From Schistosoma mansoni (lineage: Eukaryota; Platyhelminthes; Trematoda; Strigeidida; Schistosomatidae), in contig NC_031495.1 in assembly GCF_000237925.1 (NCBI RefSeq), forward strand, positions 28,960,679 to 29,024,678: a stretch of 64,000 nucleotides of DNA, in the 5' to 3' direction. Position 1 is the stretch's first letter, and each line of letters opens with the position of its first letter. This document shows, piece by piece, positions 33,385 to 45,039 of the stretch. The position numbers and the translations under genes were made by a program. The notes below the pieces were generated by a model that was not told the DNA's origin, searched no databases, and was given only the letters and a program-made list of their open reading frames with translations.

Positions 33385-34804
33385 GACGGATTTTGTAGCC
33401 ACACCACTACTCTGCCATCATCACCCAGCATCCCTCACTGTGACAACACCGTACACACTGTAAAACACTCACATTCCCACACCACCTCTGTCCACACATG
33501 TCCACTGTGTCGGTGTACAATTGGCGCGTGTGTGGTGCATAACGCCTGTCGTCTGACTGTCCTCAACAATCTAGTGGTTTGTGACTTCTGGAGTCGGTGC
33601 TCTGTTAGCAGTCTCTCAGGGTGACCAGTGGACTGCTCGTTGTGAACTCACACCTCCAGTCTTGGTGGAGATGAGTCTACTGAGTCGGTCACCTTGTCAG
33701 TCACTTGTGTTGCAAGTGTCCCGTGTGTGCATATCACACAAGTGACTCGATTCTCCGATTTACCGGCACTCAACATTACACTCACATCACTCACTGTCCA
33801 GTCGATTGAAAATCGACACTTCCAATAGACACACTTAAGTAACATCAGTCTCGCATTCAATCACTCACTCACTCACTCACTCTCGCTCTCTCTCATTCAC
33901 CAATTCTACACAGTCACACTGAAACACAAACATAGTCGAACGTAAACTCATTGATTTATTCACTCAATCAATCAGTCAATGCACCACACATTCATACAAC
34001 ACGCACAAATCTATATTCGCATACAAGTAATTGTGATGATATGAAGACGAGCACAAGTGTCATTTCACAGTCATTTGGATCGAACAGAATGACTGAAGTG
34101 TTTGAGATGGATTCTGTCATATATATTTGTCGTCTGAGACTGTGCAGGTTTGCGCATAGGTTTGTCCACATCAGTGGGATGTTCGATTAGTTACTTATGT
34201 ATGCCTCTCTATTCCACTGGATGTCGACTAATCGCGACGTTGAGAATAACGACGGAGGAGTCAAGCCGAAACACACTCCACCATCGGGATCACATCACGC
34301 TGAGAGGATATCGTTTCCTACAACAACACCGAGTCACAGGCAAGATTGAACGTGTCAGCCGCATACAAGACAACAAGATAATGGACACTGGTTGAGTGAA
34401 AACAATGCCTATCATGGTTGCGACGGTTAGTGTGGCTGAGCGTATGCGAGTGAAATATTCGATGGTTGCATAATTGGTGTGGGAATGACTTGACTATGTG
34501 TCAACACATTGAATATTCGTGAAGAGTGACTGGTTGATGAGCGATGTTTGTTGACGAATTGATCAGTCGGTGTGTTGTTGATGAATATATGTGCATGCGT
34601 ATGTATGTGGATCGGAGTGAGCGATCATGTGTGGGTGGTAGGTGAGTAGTTCATGGTGTATTCAGTGGTGTCAGTATTGGTGTTGTGTTGATGTGGTTGT
34701 ATTTTGGGTTGATGATCTTTGTGTGATTGCTCGTTGGCGTTAGTGTTTGTGCAAGCGACTGAGAGTGTAGTGTTGAGTGTGCGAGTCGGTGTATGCGCAA
34801 TCCA

Positions 34805-34888
34805 GCTGGGATGGCCGAGTGGTTAAGGCGGTGGACTTAAGATCCCCTGGGGTGTATCCCCGCGTGGGTTCGAACCCCACTCCCAGCA
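34805..34888 (+). tRNA. tRNA-Leu (UAA), array copy 7
   Basis: Consensus cloverleaf. It shares the GCAGACGG flank variant with copy 6, which suggests that these two neighbours arose by local duplication or conversion. Confidence 0.9.
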
Positions 34889-36308
34889 GACGGATTTTGT
34901 AGCCACACCACTACTCTGCCATCATCACCCAGCATCCCTCACTGTGACAACACCGTACACACTGTAAAACACTCACATTCCCACACCACCTCTGTCCACA
35001 CATGTCCACTGTGTCGGTGTACAATTGGCGCGTGTGTGGTGCATAACGCCTGTCGTCTGACTGTCCTCAACAATCTAGTGGTTTGTGACTTCTGGAGTCG
35101 GTGCTCTGTTAGCAGTCTCTCAGGGTGACCAGTGGACTGCTCGTTGTGCACTCACACCTCCAGTCTTGGTGGAGATGAGTCTACTGAGTCGGTCACCTTG
35201 TCAGTCACTTGTGTTGCAAGTGTCCCGTGTGTGCATATCACACAAGTGACTCGATTCTCCGATTTACCGGCACTCAACATTACACTCACATCACTCACTG
35301 TCCAGTCGATTGAAAATCGACACTTCCAATAGACACACTTAAGTAACATCAGTCTCGCATTCAATCACTCACCCACTCACTCACTCTCGCTCTCTCTCAT
35401 TCACCAATTCTACACAGTCACACTGAAACACAAACATAGTCGAACGTAAACTCATTGATTTATTCACTCAATCAATCAGTCAATGCACCACACATTCATA
35501 CAACACGCACAAATCTATATTCGCATACAAGTAATTGTGATGATATGAAGACGAGCACAAGTGTCATTTCACAGTCATTTGGATCGAACAGAATGACTGA
35601 AGTGTTTGAGATGGATTCTGTCATATATATTTGTCGTCTGAGACTGTGCAGGTTTGCGCATAGGTTTGTCCACATCAGTGGGATGTTCGATTAGTTACTC
35701 ATGTATGCCTCTCTATTCCACTGGATGTCGACTAATCGCGACGTTGAGAATAACGACGGAGGAGTCAAGCCGAAACACACTCCACCATCGGGATCACATC
35801 ACGCTGAGAGGATATCGTTTCCTACAACAACACCGAGTCACAGGCAAGATTGAACGTGTCAGCCGCATACAAGACAACAGGATAATGGACACTGGTTGAG
35901 TGAAAACAATGCCTATCATGGTTGTGACGGTTAGTGTGGCTGAGCGTATGCGAGTGAAATATTCGATGGTTGCATAATTGGTGTGGGAATGACTTGACTA
36001 TGTGTCAACACATTGAATATTCGTGAAGAGTGACTGGTTGATGAGCGATGTTTGTTGACGAATTGATCAGTCGGTGTGTTGTTGATGAATATATGTGCAT
36101 GCGTATGTATGTGGATCGGAGTGAGCGATCATGTGTGGGTGGTAGGTGAGTAGTTCATGGTGTATTCAGTGGTGTCAGTATTGGTGTTGTGTTGATGTGG
36201 TTGTATTTTGGGTTGATGATCTTTGTGTGATTGCTCGTTGGCGTTAGTGTTTGTGCAAGCGACTGAGAGTGTAGTGTTGAGTGTGCGAGTCGGTGTATGC
36301 GCAATCCA

Positions 36309-36392
36309 GCTGGGATGGCCGAGTGGTTAAGGCGGTGGACTTAAGATCCCCTGGGGTGTATCCCCGCGTGGGTTCGAACCCCACTCCCAGCA
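36309..36392 (+). tRNA. tRNA-Leu (UAA), array copy 8
   Basis: Consensus cloverleaf with T4 terminator. Confidence 0.9.
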
Positions 36393-37816
36393 GGCGGATT
36401 TTGTAGCCACACCACTACTCTGCCATCATCACCCAGCATCCCTCACTGTGACAACACCGTACACACTGTAAAACACTCACATTCCCACACCACCTCTGTC
36501 CACACATGTCCACTGTGTCGGTGTACAATTGGCGCGTGTGTGGTGCATAACGCCTGTCGTCTGACTGTCCTCAACAATCTAGTGGTTTGTGACTTCTGGA
36601 GTCGGTGCTCTGTTAGCAGTCTCTCAGGGTGACCAGTGGACTGCTCGTTGTGCACTCACACCTCCAGTCTTGGTGGAGATGAGTCTACTGAGTCGGTCAC
36701 CTTGTCAGTCACTTGTGTTGCAAGTGTCCCGTGTGTGCATATCACACAAGTGACTCGATTCTCCGATTTACCGGCACTCAACATTACACTCACATCACTC
36801 ACTGTCCAGTCGATTGAAAATCGACACTTCCAATAGACACACTTAAGTAACATCAGTCTCGCATTCAATCACTCACTCACTCACTCACTCACTCTCGCTC
36901 TCTCTCATTCACCAATTCTACACAGTCACACTGAAACACAAACATAGTCGAACGTAAACTCATTGATTTATTCACTCAATCAATCAGTCAATGCACCACA
37001 CATTCATACAACACGCACAAATCTATATTCGCATACAAGTAATTGTGATGATATGAAGACGAGCACAAGTGTCATTTCACAGTCATTTGGATCGAACAGA
37101 ATGACTGAAGTGTTTGAGATGGATTCTGTCATATATATTTGTCGTCTGAGACTGTGCAGGTTTGCGCATAGGTTTGTCCACATCAGTGGGATGTTCGATT
37201 AGTTACTTATGTATGCCTCTCTATTCCACTGGATGTCGACTAATCGCGACGTTGAGAATAACGACGGAGGAGTCAAGCCGAAACACACTCCACCATCGGG
37301 ATCACATCACGCTGAGAGGATATCGTTTCCTACAACAACACCGAGTCACAGGCAAGATTGAACGTGTCAGCCGCATACAAGACAACAGGATAATGGACAC
37401 TGGTTGAGTGAAAACAATGCCTATCATGGTTGCGACGGTTAGTGTGGCTGAGCGTATGCGAGTGAAATATTCGATGGTTGCATAATTGGTGTGGGAATGA
37501 CTTGACTATGTGTCAACACATTGAATATTCGTGAAGAGTGACTGGTTGATGAGCGATGTTTGTTGACGAATTGATCAGTCGGTGTGTTGTTGATGAATAT
37601 ATGTGCATGCGTATGTATGTGGATCGGAGTGAGCGATCATGTGTGGGTGGTAGGTGAGTAGTTCATGGTGTATTCAGTGGTGTCAGTATTGGTGTTGTGT
37701 TGATGTGGTTGTATTTTGGGTTGATGATCTTTGTGTGATTGCTCGTTGGCGTTAGTGTTTGTGCAAGCGACTGAGAGTGTAGTGTTGAGTGTGCGAGTCG
37801 GTGTATGCGCAATCCA

Positions 37817-37900
37817 GCTGGGATGGCCGAGTGGTTAAGGCGGTGGACTTAAGATCCCCTGGGGTGTATCCCCGCGTGGGTTCGAACCCCACTCCCAGCA
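37817..37900 (+). tRNA. tRNA-Leu (UAA), array copy 9
   Basis: Consensus cloverleaf with T4 terminator. Confidence 0.9.
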
Positions 37901-39316
37901 GGCGGATTTTGTAGCCACACCACTACTCTGCCATCATCACCCAGCATCCCTCACTGTGACAACACCGTACACACTGTAAAACACTCACATTCCCACACCA
38001 CCTCTGTCCACACATGTCCACTGTGTCGGTGTACAATTGGCGCGTGTGTGGTGCATAACGCCTGTCGTCTGACTGTCCTCAACAATCTAGTGGTTTGTGA
38101 CTTCTGGAGTCGGTGCTCTGTTAGCAGTCTCTCAGGGTGACCAGTGGACTGCTCGTTGTGCACTCACACCTCCAGTCTTGGTGGAGATGAGTCTACTGAG
38201 TCGGTCACCTTGTCAGTCACTTGTGTTGCAAGTGTCCCGTGTGTGCATATCACACAAGTGACTCGATTCTCCGATTTACCGGCACTCAACATTACACTCA
38301 CATCACTCACTGTCCAGTCGATTGAAAATCGACACTTCCAATAGACACACTTAAGTAACATCAGTCTCGCATTCAATCACTCACTCACTCACTCTCGCTC
38401 TCTCTCATTCACCAATTCTACACAGTCACACTGAAACACAAACATAGTCGAACGTAAACTCATTGATTTATTCACTCAATCAATCAGTCAATGCACCACA
38501 CATTCATACAACACGCACAAATCTATATTCGCATACAAGTAATTGTGATGATATGAAGACGAGCACAAGTGTCATTTCACAGTCATTTGGATCGAACAGA
38601 ATGACTGAAGTGTTTGAGATGGATTCTGTCATATATATTTGTCGTCTGAGACTGTGCAGGTTTGCGCATAGGTTTGTCCACATCAGTGGGATGTTCGATT
38701 AGTTACTTATGTATGCCTCTCTATTCCACTGGATGTCGACTAATCGCGACGTTGAGAATAACGACGGAGGAGTCAAGCCGAAACACACTCCACCATCGGG
38801 ATCACATCACGCTGAGAGGATATCGTTTCCTACAACAACACCGAGTCACAGGCAAGATTGAACGTGTCAGCCGCATACAAGACAACAGGATAATGGACAC
38901 TGGTTGAGTGAAAACAATGCCTATCATGGTTGCGACGGTTAGTGTGGCTGAGCGTATGCGAGTGAAATATTCGATGGTTGCATAATTGGTGTGGGAATGA
39001 CTTGACTATGTGTCAACACATTGAATATTCGTGAAGAGTGACTGGTTGATGAGCGATGTTTGTTGACGAATTGATCAGTCGGTGTGTTGTTGATGAATAT
39101 ATGTGCATGCGTATGTATGTGGATCGGAGTGAGCGATCATGTGTGGGTGGTAGGTGAGTAGTTCATGGTGTATTCAGTGGTGTCAGTATTGGTGTTGTGT
39201 TGATGTGGTTGTATTTTGGGTTGATGATCTTTGTGTGATTGCTCGTTGGCGTTAGTGTTTGTGCAAGCGACTGAGAGTGTAGTGTTGAGTGTGCGAGTCG
39301 GTGTATGCGCAATCCA

Positions 39317-39400
39317 GCTGGGATGGCCGAGTGGTTAGGGCGGTGGACTTAAGATCCCCTGGGGTGTATCCCCGCGTGGGTTCGAACCCCACTCCCAGCA
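39317..39400 (+). tRNA. tRNA-Leu (UAA), array copy 10 (D-arm variant)
   Basis: The D-arm reads GGTTAGGG rather than GGTTAAGG (A22 to G). Otherwise it matches the consensus. Confidence 0.85.
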
Positions 39401-40816
39401 GGCGGATTTTGTAGCCACACCACTACTCTGCCATCATCACCCAGCATCCCTCACTGTGACAACACCGTACACACTGTAAAACACTCACATTCCCACACCA
39501 CCTCTGTCCACACATGTCCACTGTGTCGGTGTACAATTGGCGCGTGTGTGGTGCATAACGCCTGTCGTCTGACTGTCCTCAACAATCTAGTGGTTTGTGA
39601 CTTCTGGAGTCGGTGCTCTGTTAGCAGTCTCTCAGGGTGACCAGTGGACTGCTCGTTGTGCACTCACACCTCCAGTCTTGGTGGAGATGAGTCTACTGAG
39701 TCGGTCACCTTGTCAGTCACTTGTGTTGCAAGTGTCCCGTGTGTGCATATCACACAAGTGACTCGATTCTCCGATTTACCGGCACTCAACATTACACTCA
39801 CATCACTCACTGTCCAGTCGATTGAAAATCGACACTTCCAATAGACACACTTAAGTAACATCAGTCTCGCATTCAATCACTCACTCACTCACTCTCGCTC
39901 TCTCTCATTCACCAATTCTACACAGTCACACTGAAACACAAACATAGTCGAACGTAAACTCATTGATTTATTCACTCAATCAATCAGTCAATGCACCACA
40001 CATTCATACAACACGCACAAATCTATATTCGCATACAAGTAATTGTGATGATATGAAGACGAGCACAAGTGTCATTTCACAGTCATTTGGATCGAACAGA
40101 ATGACTGAAGTGTTTGAGATGGATTCTGTCATATATATTTGTCGTCTGAGACTGTGCAGGTTTGCGCATAGGTTTGTCCACATCAGTGGGATGTTCGATT
40201 AGTTACTTATGTATGCCTCTCTATTCCACTGGATGTCGACTAATCGCGACGTTGAGAATAACGACGGAGGAGTCAAGCCGAAACACACTCCACCATCGGG
40301 ATCACATCACGCTGAGAGGATATCGTTTCCTACAACAACACCGAGTCACAGGCAAGATTGAACGTGTCAGCCGCATACAAGACAACAGGATAATGGACAC
40401 TGGTTGAGTGAAAACAATGCCTATCATGGTTGCGACGGTTAGTGTGGCTGAGCGTATGCGAGTGAAATATTCGATGGTTGCATAATTGGTGTGGGAATGA
40501 CTTGACTATGTGTCAACACATTGAATATTCGTGAAGAGTGACTGGTTGATGAGCGATGTTTGTTGACGAATTGATCAGTCGGTGTGTTGTTGATGAATAT
40601 ATGTGCATGCGTATGTATGTGGATCGGAGTGAGCGATCATGTGTGGGTGGTAGGTGAGTAGTTCATGGTGTATTCAGTGGTGTCAGTATTGGTGTTGTGT
40701 TGATGTGGTTGTATTTTGGGTTGATGATCTTTGTGTGATTGCTCGTTGGCGTTAGTGTTTGTGCAAGCGACTGAGAGTGTAGTGTTGAGTGTGCGAGTCG
40801 GTGTATGCGCAATCCA

Positions 40817-40900
40817 GCTGGGATGGCCGAGTGGTTAAGGTGGTGGACTTAAGATCCCCTGGGGTGTATCCCCGCGTGGGTTCGAACCCCACTCCCAGCA
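40817..40900 (+). tRNA. tRNA-Leu (UAA), array copy 11 (D-stem and terminator variant)
   Basis: C25 is T, so the G10-C25 D-stem pair becomes G-U. Downstream, GGCGGACTTTG replaces GGCGGATTTTG, reducing the T4 run to T3 and weakening the expected pol III stop. Confidence 0.85.
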
Positions 40901-42320
40901 GGCGGACTTTGTAGCCACACCACTACTCTGCCATCATCACCCAGCATCCCTCACTGTGACAACACCGTACACACTGTAAAACACTCACATTCCCACACCA
41001 CCTCTGTCCACACATGTCCACTGTGTCGGTGTACAATTGGCGCGTGTGTGGTGCATAACGCCTGTCGTCTGACTGTCCTCAACAATCTAGTGGTTTGTGA
41101 CTTCTGGAGTCGGTGCTCTGTTAGCAGTCTCTCAGGGTGACCAGTGGACTGCTCGTTGTGCACTCACACCTCCAGTCTTGGTGGAGATGAGTCTACTGAG
41201 TCGGTCACCTTGTCAGTCACTTGTGTTGCAAGTGTCCCGTGTGTGCATATCACACAAGTGACTCGATTCTCCGATTTACCGGCACTCAACATTACACTCA
41301 CATCACTCACTGTCCAGTCGATTGAAAATCGACACTTCCAATAGACACACTTAAGTAACATCAGTCTCGCATTCAATCACTCACTCACTCACTCACTCTC
41401 GCTCTCTCTCATTCACCAATTCTACACAGTCACACTGAAACACAAACATAGTCGAACGTAAACTCATTGATTTATTCACTCAATCAATCAGTCAATGCAC
41501 CACACATTCATACAACACGCACAAATCTATATTCGCATACAAGTAATTGTGATGATATGAAGACGAGCACAAGTGTCATTTCACAGTCATTTGGATCGAA
41601 CAGAATGACTGAAGTGTTTGAGATGGATTCTGTCATATATATTTGTCGTCTGAGACTGTGCAGGTTTGCGCATAGGTTTGTCCACATCAGTGGGATGTTC
41701 GATTAGTTACTTATGTATGCCTCTCTATTCCACTGGATGTCGACTAATCGCGACGTTGAGAATAACGACGGAGGAGTCAAGCCGAAACACACTCCACCAT
41801 CGGGATCACATCACGCTGAGAGGATATCGTTTCCTACAACAACACCGAGTCACAGGCAAGATTGAACGTGTCAGCCGCATACAAGACAACAGGATAATGG
41901 ACACTGGTTGAGTGAAAACAATGCCTATCATGGTTGCGACGGTTAGTGTGGCTGAGCGTATGCGAGTGAAATATTCGATGGTTGCATAATTGGTGTGGGA
42001 ATGACTTGACTATGTGTCAACACATTGAATATTCGTGAAGAGTGACTGGTTGATGAGCGATGTTTGTTGACGAATTGATCAGTCGGTGTGTTGTTGATGA
42101 ATATATGTGCATGCGTATGTATGTGGATCGGAGTGAGCGATCATGTGTGGGTGGTAGGTGAGTAGTTCATGGTGTATTCAGTGGTGTCAGTATTGGTGTT
42201 GTGTTGATGTGGTTGTATTTTGGGTTGATGATCTTTGTGTGATTGCTCGTTGGCGTTAGTGTTTGTGCAAGCGACTGAGAGTGTAGTGTTGAGTGTGCGA
42301 GTCGGTGTATGCGCAATCCA

Positions 42321-42404
42321 GCTGGGATGGCCGAGTGGTTAAGGCGGTGGACTTAAGATCCCCTGGGGTGTATCCCCGCGTGGGTTCGAACCCCACTCCC
42401 AGCA
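42321..42404 (+). tRNA. tRNA-Leu (UAA), array copy 12 (terminator variant)
   Basis: Consensus cloverleaf, but with the same CTTTG downstream change as copy 11, so the first T4 terminator is lost. Confidence 0.88.
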
Positions 42405-43360
42405 GGCGGACTTTGTAGCCACACCACTACTCTGCCATCATCACCCAGCATCCCTCACTGTGACAACACCGTACACACTGTAAAACACTCACATTCCCAC
42501 ACCACCTCTGTCCACACATGTCCACTGTGTCGGTGTACAATTGGCGCGTGTGTGGTGCATAACGCCTGTCGTCTGACTGTCCTCAACAATCTAGTGGTTT
42601 GTGACTTCTGGAGTCGGTGCTCTGTTAGCAGTCTCTCAGGGTGACCAGTGGACTGCTCGTTGTGCACTCACACCTCCAGTCTTGGTGGAGATGAGTCTAC
42701 TGAGTCGGTCACCTTGTCAGTCACTTGTGTTGCAAGTGTCCCGTGTGTGCATATCACACAAGTGACTCGATTCTCCGATTTACCGGCACTCAACATTACA
42801 CTCACATCACTCACTGTCCAGTCGATTGAAAATCGACACTTCCAATAGACACACTTAAGTAACATCAGTCTCGCATTCAATCACTCACTCACTCACTCAC
42901 TCACTCTCGCTCTCTCTCATTCACCAATTCTACACAGTCACACTGAAACACAAACATAGTCGAACGTAAACTCATTGATTTATTCACTCAATCAATCAGT
43001 CAATGCACCACACATTCATACAACACGCACAAATCTATATTCGCATACAAGTAATTGTGATGATATGAAGACGAGCACAAGTGTCATTTCACAGTCATTT
43101 GGATCGAACAGAATGACTGAAGTGTTTGAGATGGATTCTGTCATATATATTTGTCGTCTGAGACTGTGCAGGTTTGCGCATAGGTTTGTCCACATCAGTG
43201 GGATGTTCGATTAGTTACTTATGTATGCCTCTCTATTCCACTGGATGTCGACTAATCGCGACGTTGAGAATAACGACGGAGGAGTCAAGCCGAAACACAC
43301 TCCACCATCGGGATCACATCACGCTGAGAGGATATCGTTTCCTACAAGAAGTACACCACA

Positions 43361-43560
43361 NNNNNNNNNNNNNNNNNNNNNNNNNNNNNNNNNNNNNNNN
43401 NNNNNNNNNNNNNNNNNNNNNNNNNNNNNNNNNNNNNNNNNNNNNNNNNNNNNNNNNNNNNNNNNNNNNNNNNNNNNNNNNNNNNNNNNNNNNNNNNNNN
43501 NNNNNNNNNNNNNNNNNNNNNNNNNNNNNNNNNNNNNNNNNNNNNNNNNNNNNNNNNNNN
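43361..43560. other. Assembly gap (200 N) terminating the tRNA array
   Basis: A round-number N run placed inside a repeat unit, directly after the unit sequence diverges at CTACAAGAAGTACACC. The true array length is therefore unknown. Confidence 0.95.
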
Positions 43561-43894
43561 ATTATGTTTTATTATGTAGATAGGAAATGAAATTTAGTTG
43601 AGTAATACACAGTAATGAATAGATACCCTATGAATACATGGATTTACATAAGTGAATGAATAAATGAAAATTAAAAAGGTTAAATCTGGGTCATTTTAAG
43701 GACATTCAATGAATTTGTTTAACTGAAATATTAATTGTTCTTTGTTTTGTTAAATAAAAAATGTTCGTCTCTTAAAAATAAAGTAGAAAGCTGCTGATAA
43801 TATATTCAGCTATTTCATTATTATGTTTTATGTTATTACAGTGAAATAGACTAGTCAAAATAAACTATGCTTCGAAGTATAAATAAATAATATA
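43561..43894. other. Unannotated AT-rich non-coding stretch
   Basis: No gene or recognised repeat. Confidence 0.4.
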
Positions 43895-44040
43895 TTCATA
43901 ATATCCCTGAAGAAATGGCTTACACTGAGTCACGAAACGTCAGAAAATCTAATTTTTTTACAAATATATTAATTTATTTATAACAATCTACCCAATGCTC
44001 AATTTATTTAAAATTATCAAATCATAACTTGATAATGATA
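43895..44040 (+). repeat. Possible Penelope-type minimal hammerhead and flanking repeat
   Basis: CTGAAGA (43911 onward) is followed by a potential 5-bp helix TGGCT/AGTCA closed by TACACTG, then CGAAACGTC. This order matches the minimal hammerheads reported in Penelope-like elements, where stem III is almost absent. Two extra bases precede stem II and stem I is weak. The nearby palindromic ATTATCAA..TTGATAAT block shares sequence with the inverted-repeat arms at 5383-6039. Confidence 0.4.
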
Positions 44041-44251
44041 CCTATGCTTAGAAGTATTTATTAATATAAGTTGAAAATTGTTTGCAAAGATTTTCATCTT
44101 AATTATATACATTAGATTATAAAACTCGTTGAATAACAGTCAAATAGCTGGTTATAAGACTAGAACATAACGAACTGATAACAAGTTATTTGCTGTGAAA
44201 CAGTTGTCTTTTGAAGACAAGTCTGAAAGAATTAATTAGTTAGTAGTAGGA
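44041..44251. other. Spacer
   Basis: No recognised feature. Confidence 0.35.
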
Positions 44252-45039
44252 TAAAAATTGGCGAGACTATATTTTATGGACGAGCAAATCAGAAGCGTTT
44301 GAGGGATTTCAAGGTCATGACGTCAATTTCAGTACCTGATGTTCATGTACGATAGGTTCACAGAGGATTTTAGAGAAGACTTGGCAATTAAGCGGCTACA
44401 ACAAATGGGACTACTAAGAAGGTCCTGTATTTGTAATTGCGGTAATTAAATGACTTGTAGACCTTGTACAGACTACCGTTATGTTGTCCTTCGACGTAAT
44501 ATATGTTTAAGGAAGACGTTTGCTAAAATAGGAACCTTTATCGCTCGATCCAGATTGAGACTAAGGCATATTATAATAATTGCCGCCAACTGTATAATAA
44601 AAGCACCAGTAACATTGGCTGCAATAATCGCAGATGTTACTAAAGGTTCGGCTGTGCAGTGGTATGAGTATTGTAGGGACATATCAATAATAAAAATGAT
44701 AAACTTACACAACCGGAGTACACACAAATAATAATTAAGCTATGTGGTCGAGGCTGAGTGGGTTTTTATGACCTTATCATGGCTTCAGAGACCAACTATT
44801 AAGCAGCCATATGGATGAGTCCCTCTACCTTATGCATTACGATTTTGGAACCTTTGAACCTTTTTTCTACATTGACAAGTTTTTGGGCCACATAAAAGAA
44901 GTGTATCCACTTTGATTATTTAGTTTTGTAAAATATATTTTTACTCTATGCTGACTGTTTGCTGATTGGCTAACATTTCTCAAAGCCACTTAAGATTCGT
45001 CCAAAGGTCGTCCATAAATTATATTCTCGCCTAAAAATC
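44252..45039 (+). mobile_element. Merlin-family DNA transposon, internally deleted, with target duplication
   Basis: The element is 44260-45031 (772 bp). Its left end GGCGAGACTATATTTTATGG and right end (read on the minus strand) GGCGAGAATATAATTTATGG are terminal inverted repeats that extend for about 25 bases. They are flanked by TAAAAATT (44252-44259) and TAAAAATC (45032-45039), an 8-bp target duplication with one mismatch, which is the size known for Merlin. Inside lies the N-terminal transposase relic. Merlin elements are known from Schistosoma. The catalytic DDE part is not visible, so the copy is non-autonomous. Confidence 0.8.
44371..44731 (+). pseudogene. Merlin transposase N-terminal relic
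   Basis: The frame gives LAIKRLQQMGLL, then a cysteine-containing CICNCGN block and an in-frame stop. RPCTDYRYVVLRRNICLRKT (cysteine/arginine-rich, zinc-ribbon-like), KIGTFIARSRLRLRHII and TKGSAVQWYEYCRDIS follow. The order of CxxC-type segment, (R)xGTFxxxSxLxLRxI and TxxxWYxxCR is that of Merlin/IS1016-type transposases. It stops before any DDE motif. A coincidental antisense open frame at 44479-44727 is a shadow. Confidence 0.65.

Larger units (their letters stand above)
27549..43356 (+). repeat. Main 1.5 kb tandem array with ten tRNA-Leu(UAA) genes
   Basis: Units are nearly identical and spaced 1500, 1504, 1504, 1504, 1504, 1508, 1500, 1500 and 1504 bp between tRNA starts. The 4-bp steps come from a variable CACT/ACTC tetranucleotide run about 560 bp after each tRNA. 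Scattered single-base variants (for example GTTGTGAC or GTTGCGAC, and AACAGGATAA, AACAAGATAA or AACAAGAAAA) distinguish units. The left edge is a diverged unit piece (27549-27631), split from the rest by about 210 bp of unrelated DNA (27632-27842). The right edge runs into the N gap. Short open frames repeat once per unit but carry no recognisable domain. Confidence 0.95.

Noticed and set aside
27939-43214. Repeated short open frames of 66-81 codons in each array unit
   Set aside because: They recur only because the DNA unit recurs, lie on both strands and overlap each other, and contain no recognisable domain. They are not called as genes.
27549-43356. Regularly spaced repeats as a CRISPR array
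   Set aside because: Units are 1.5 kb, nearly identical throughout with no unique spacers, contain a eukaryotic tRNA and sit in eukaryotic DNA.
43174-43590. Open frames running through the second N gap
   Set aside because: Same artefact. The left part is array unit and the right part unrelated non-coding DNA.
44479-44727. Minus-strand 82-codon hydrophobic frame
   Set aside because: It is the complement of the Merlin transposase relic, whose plus-strand frame has the recognisable family pattern.
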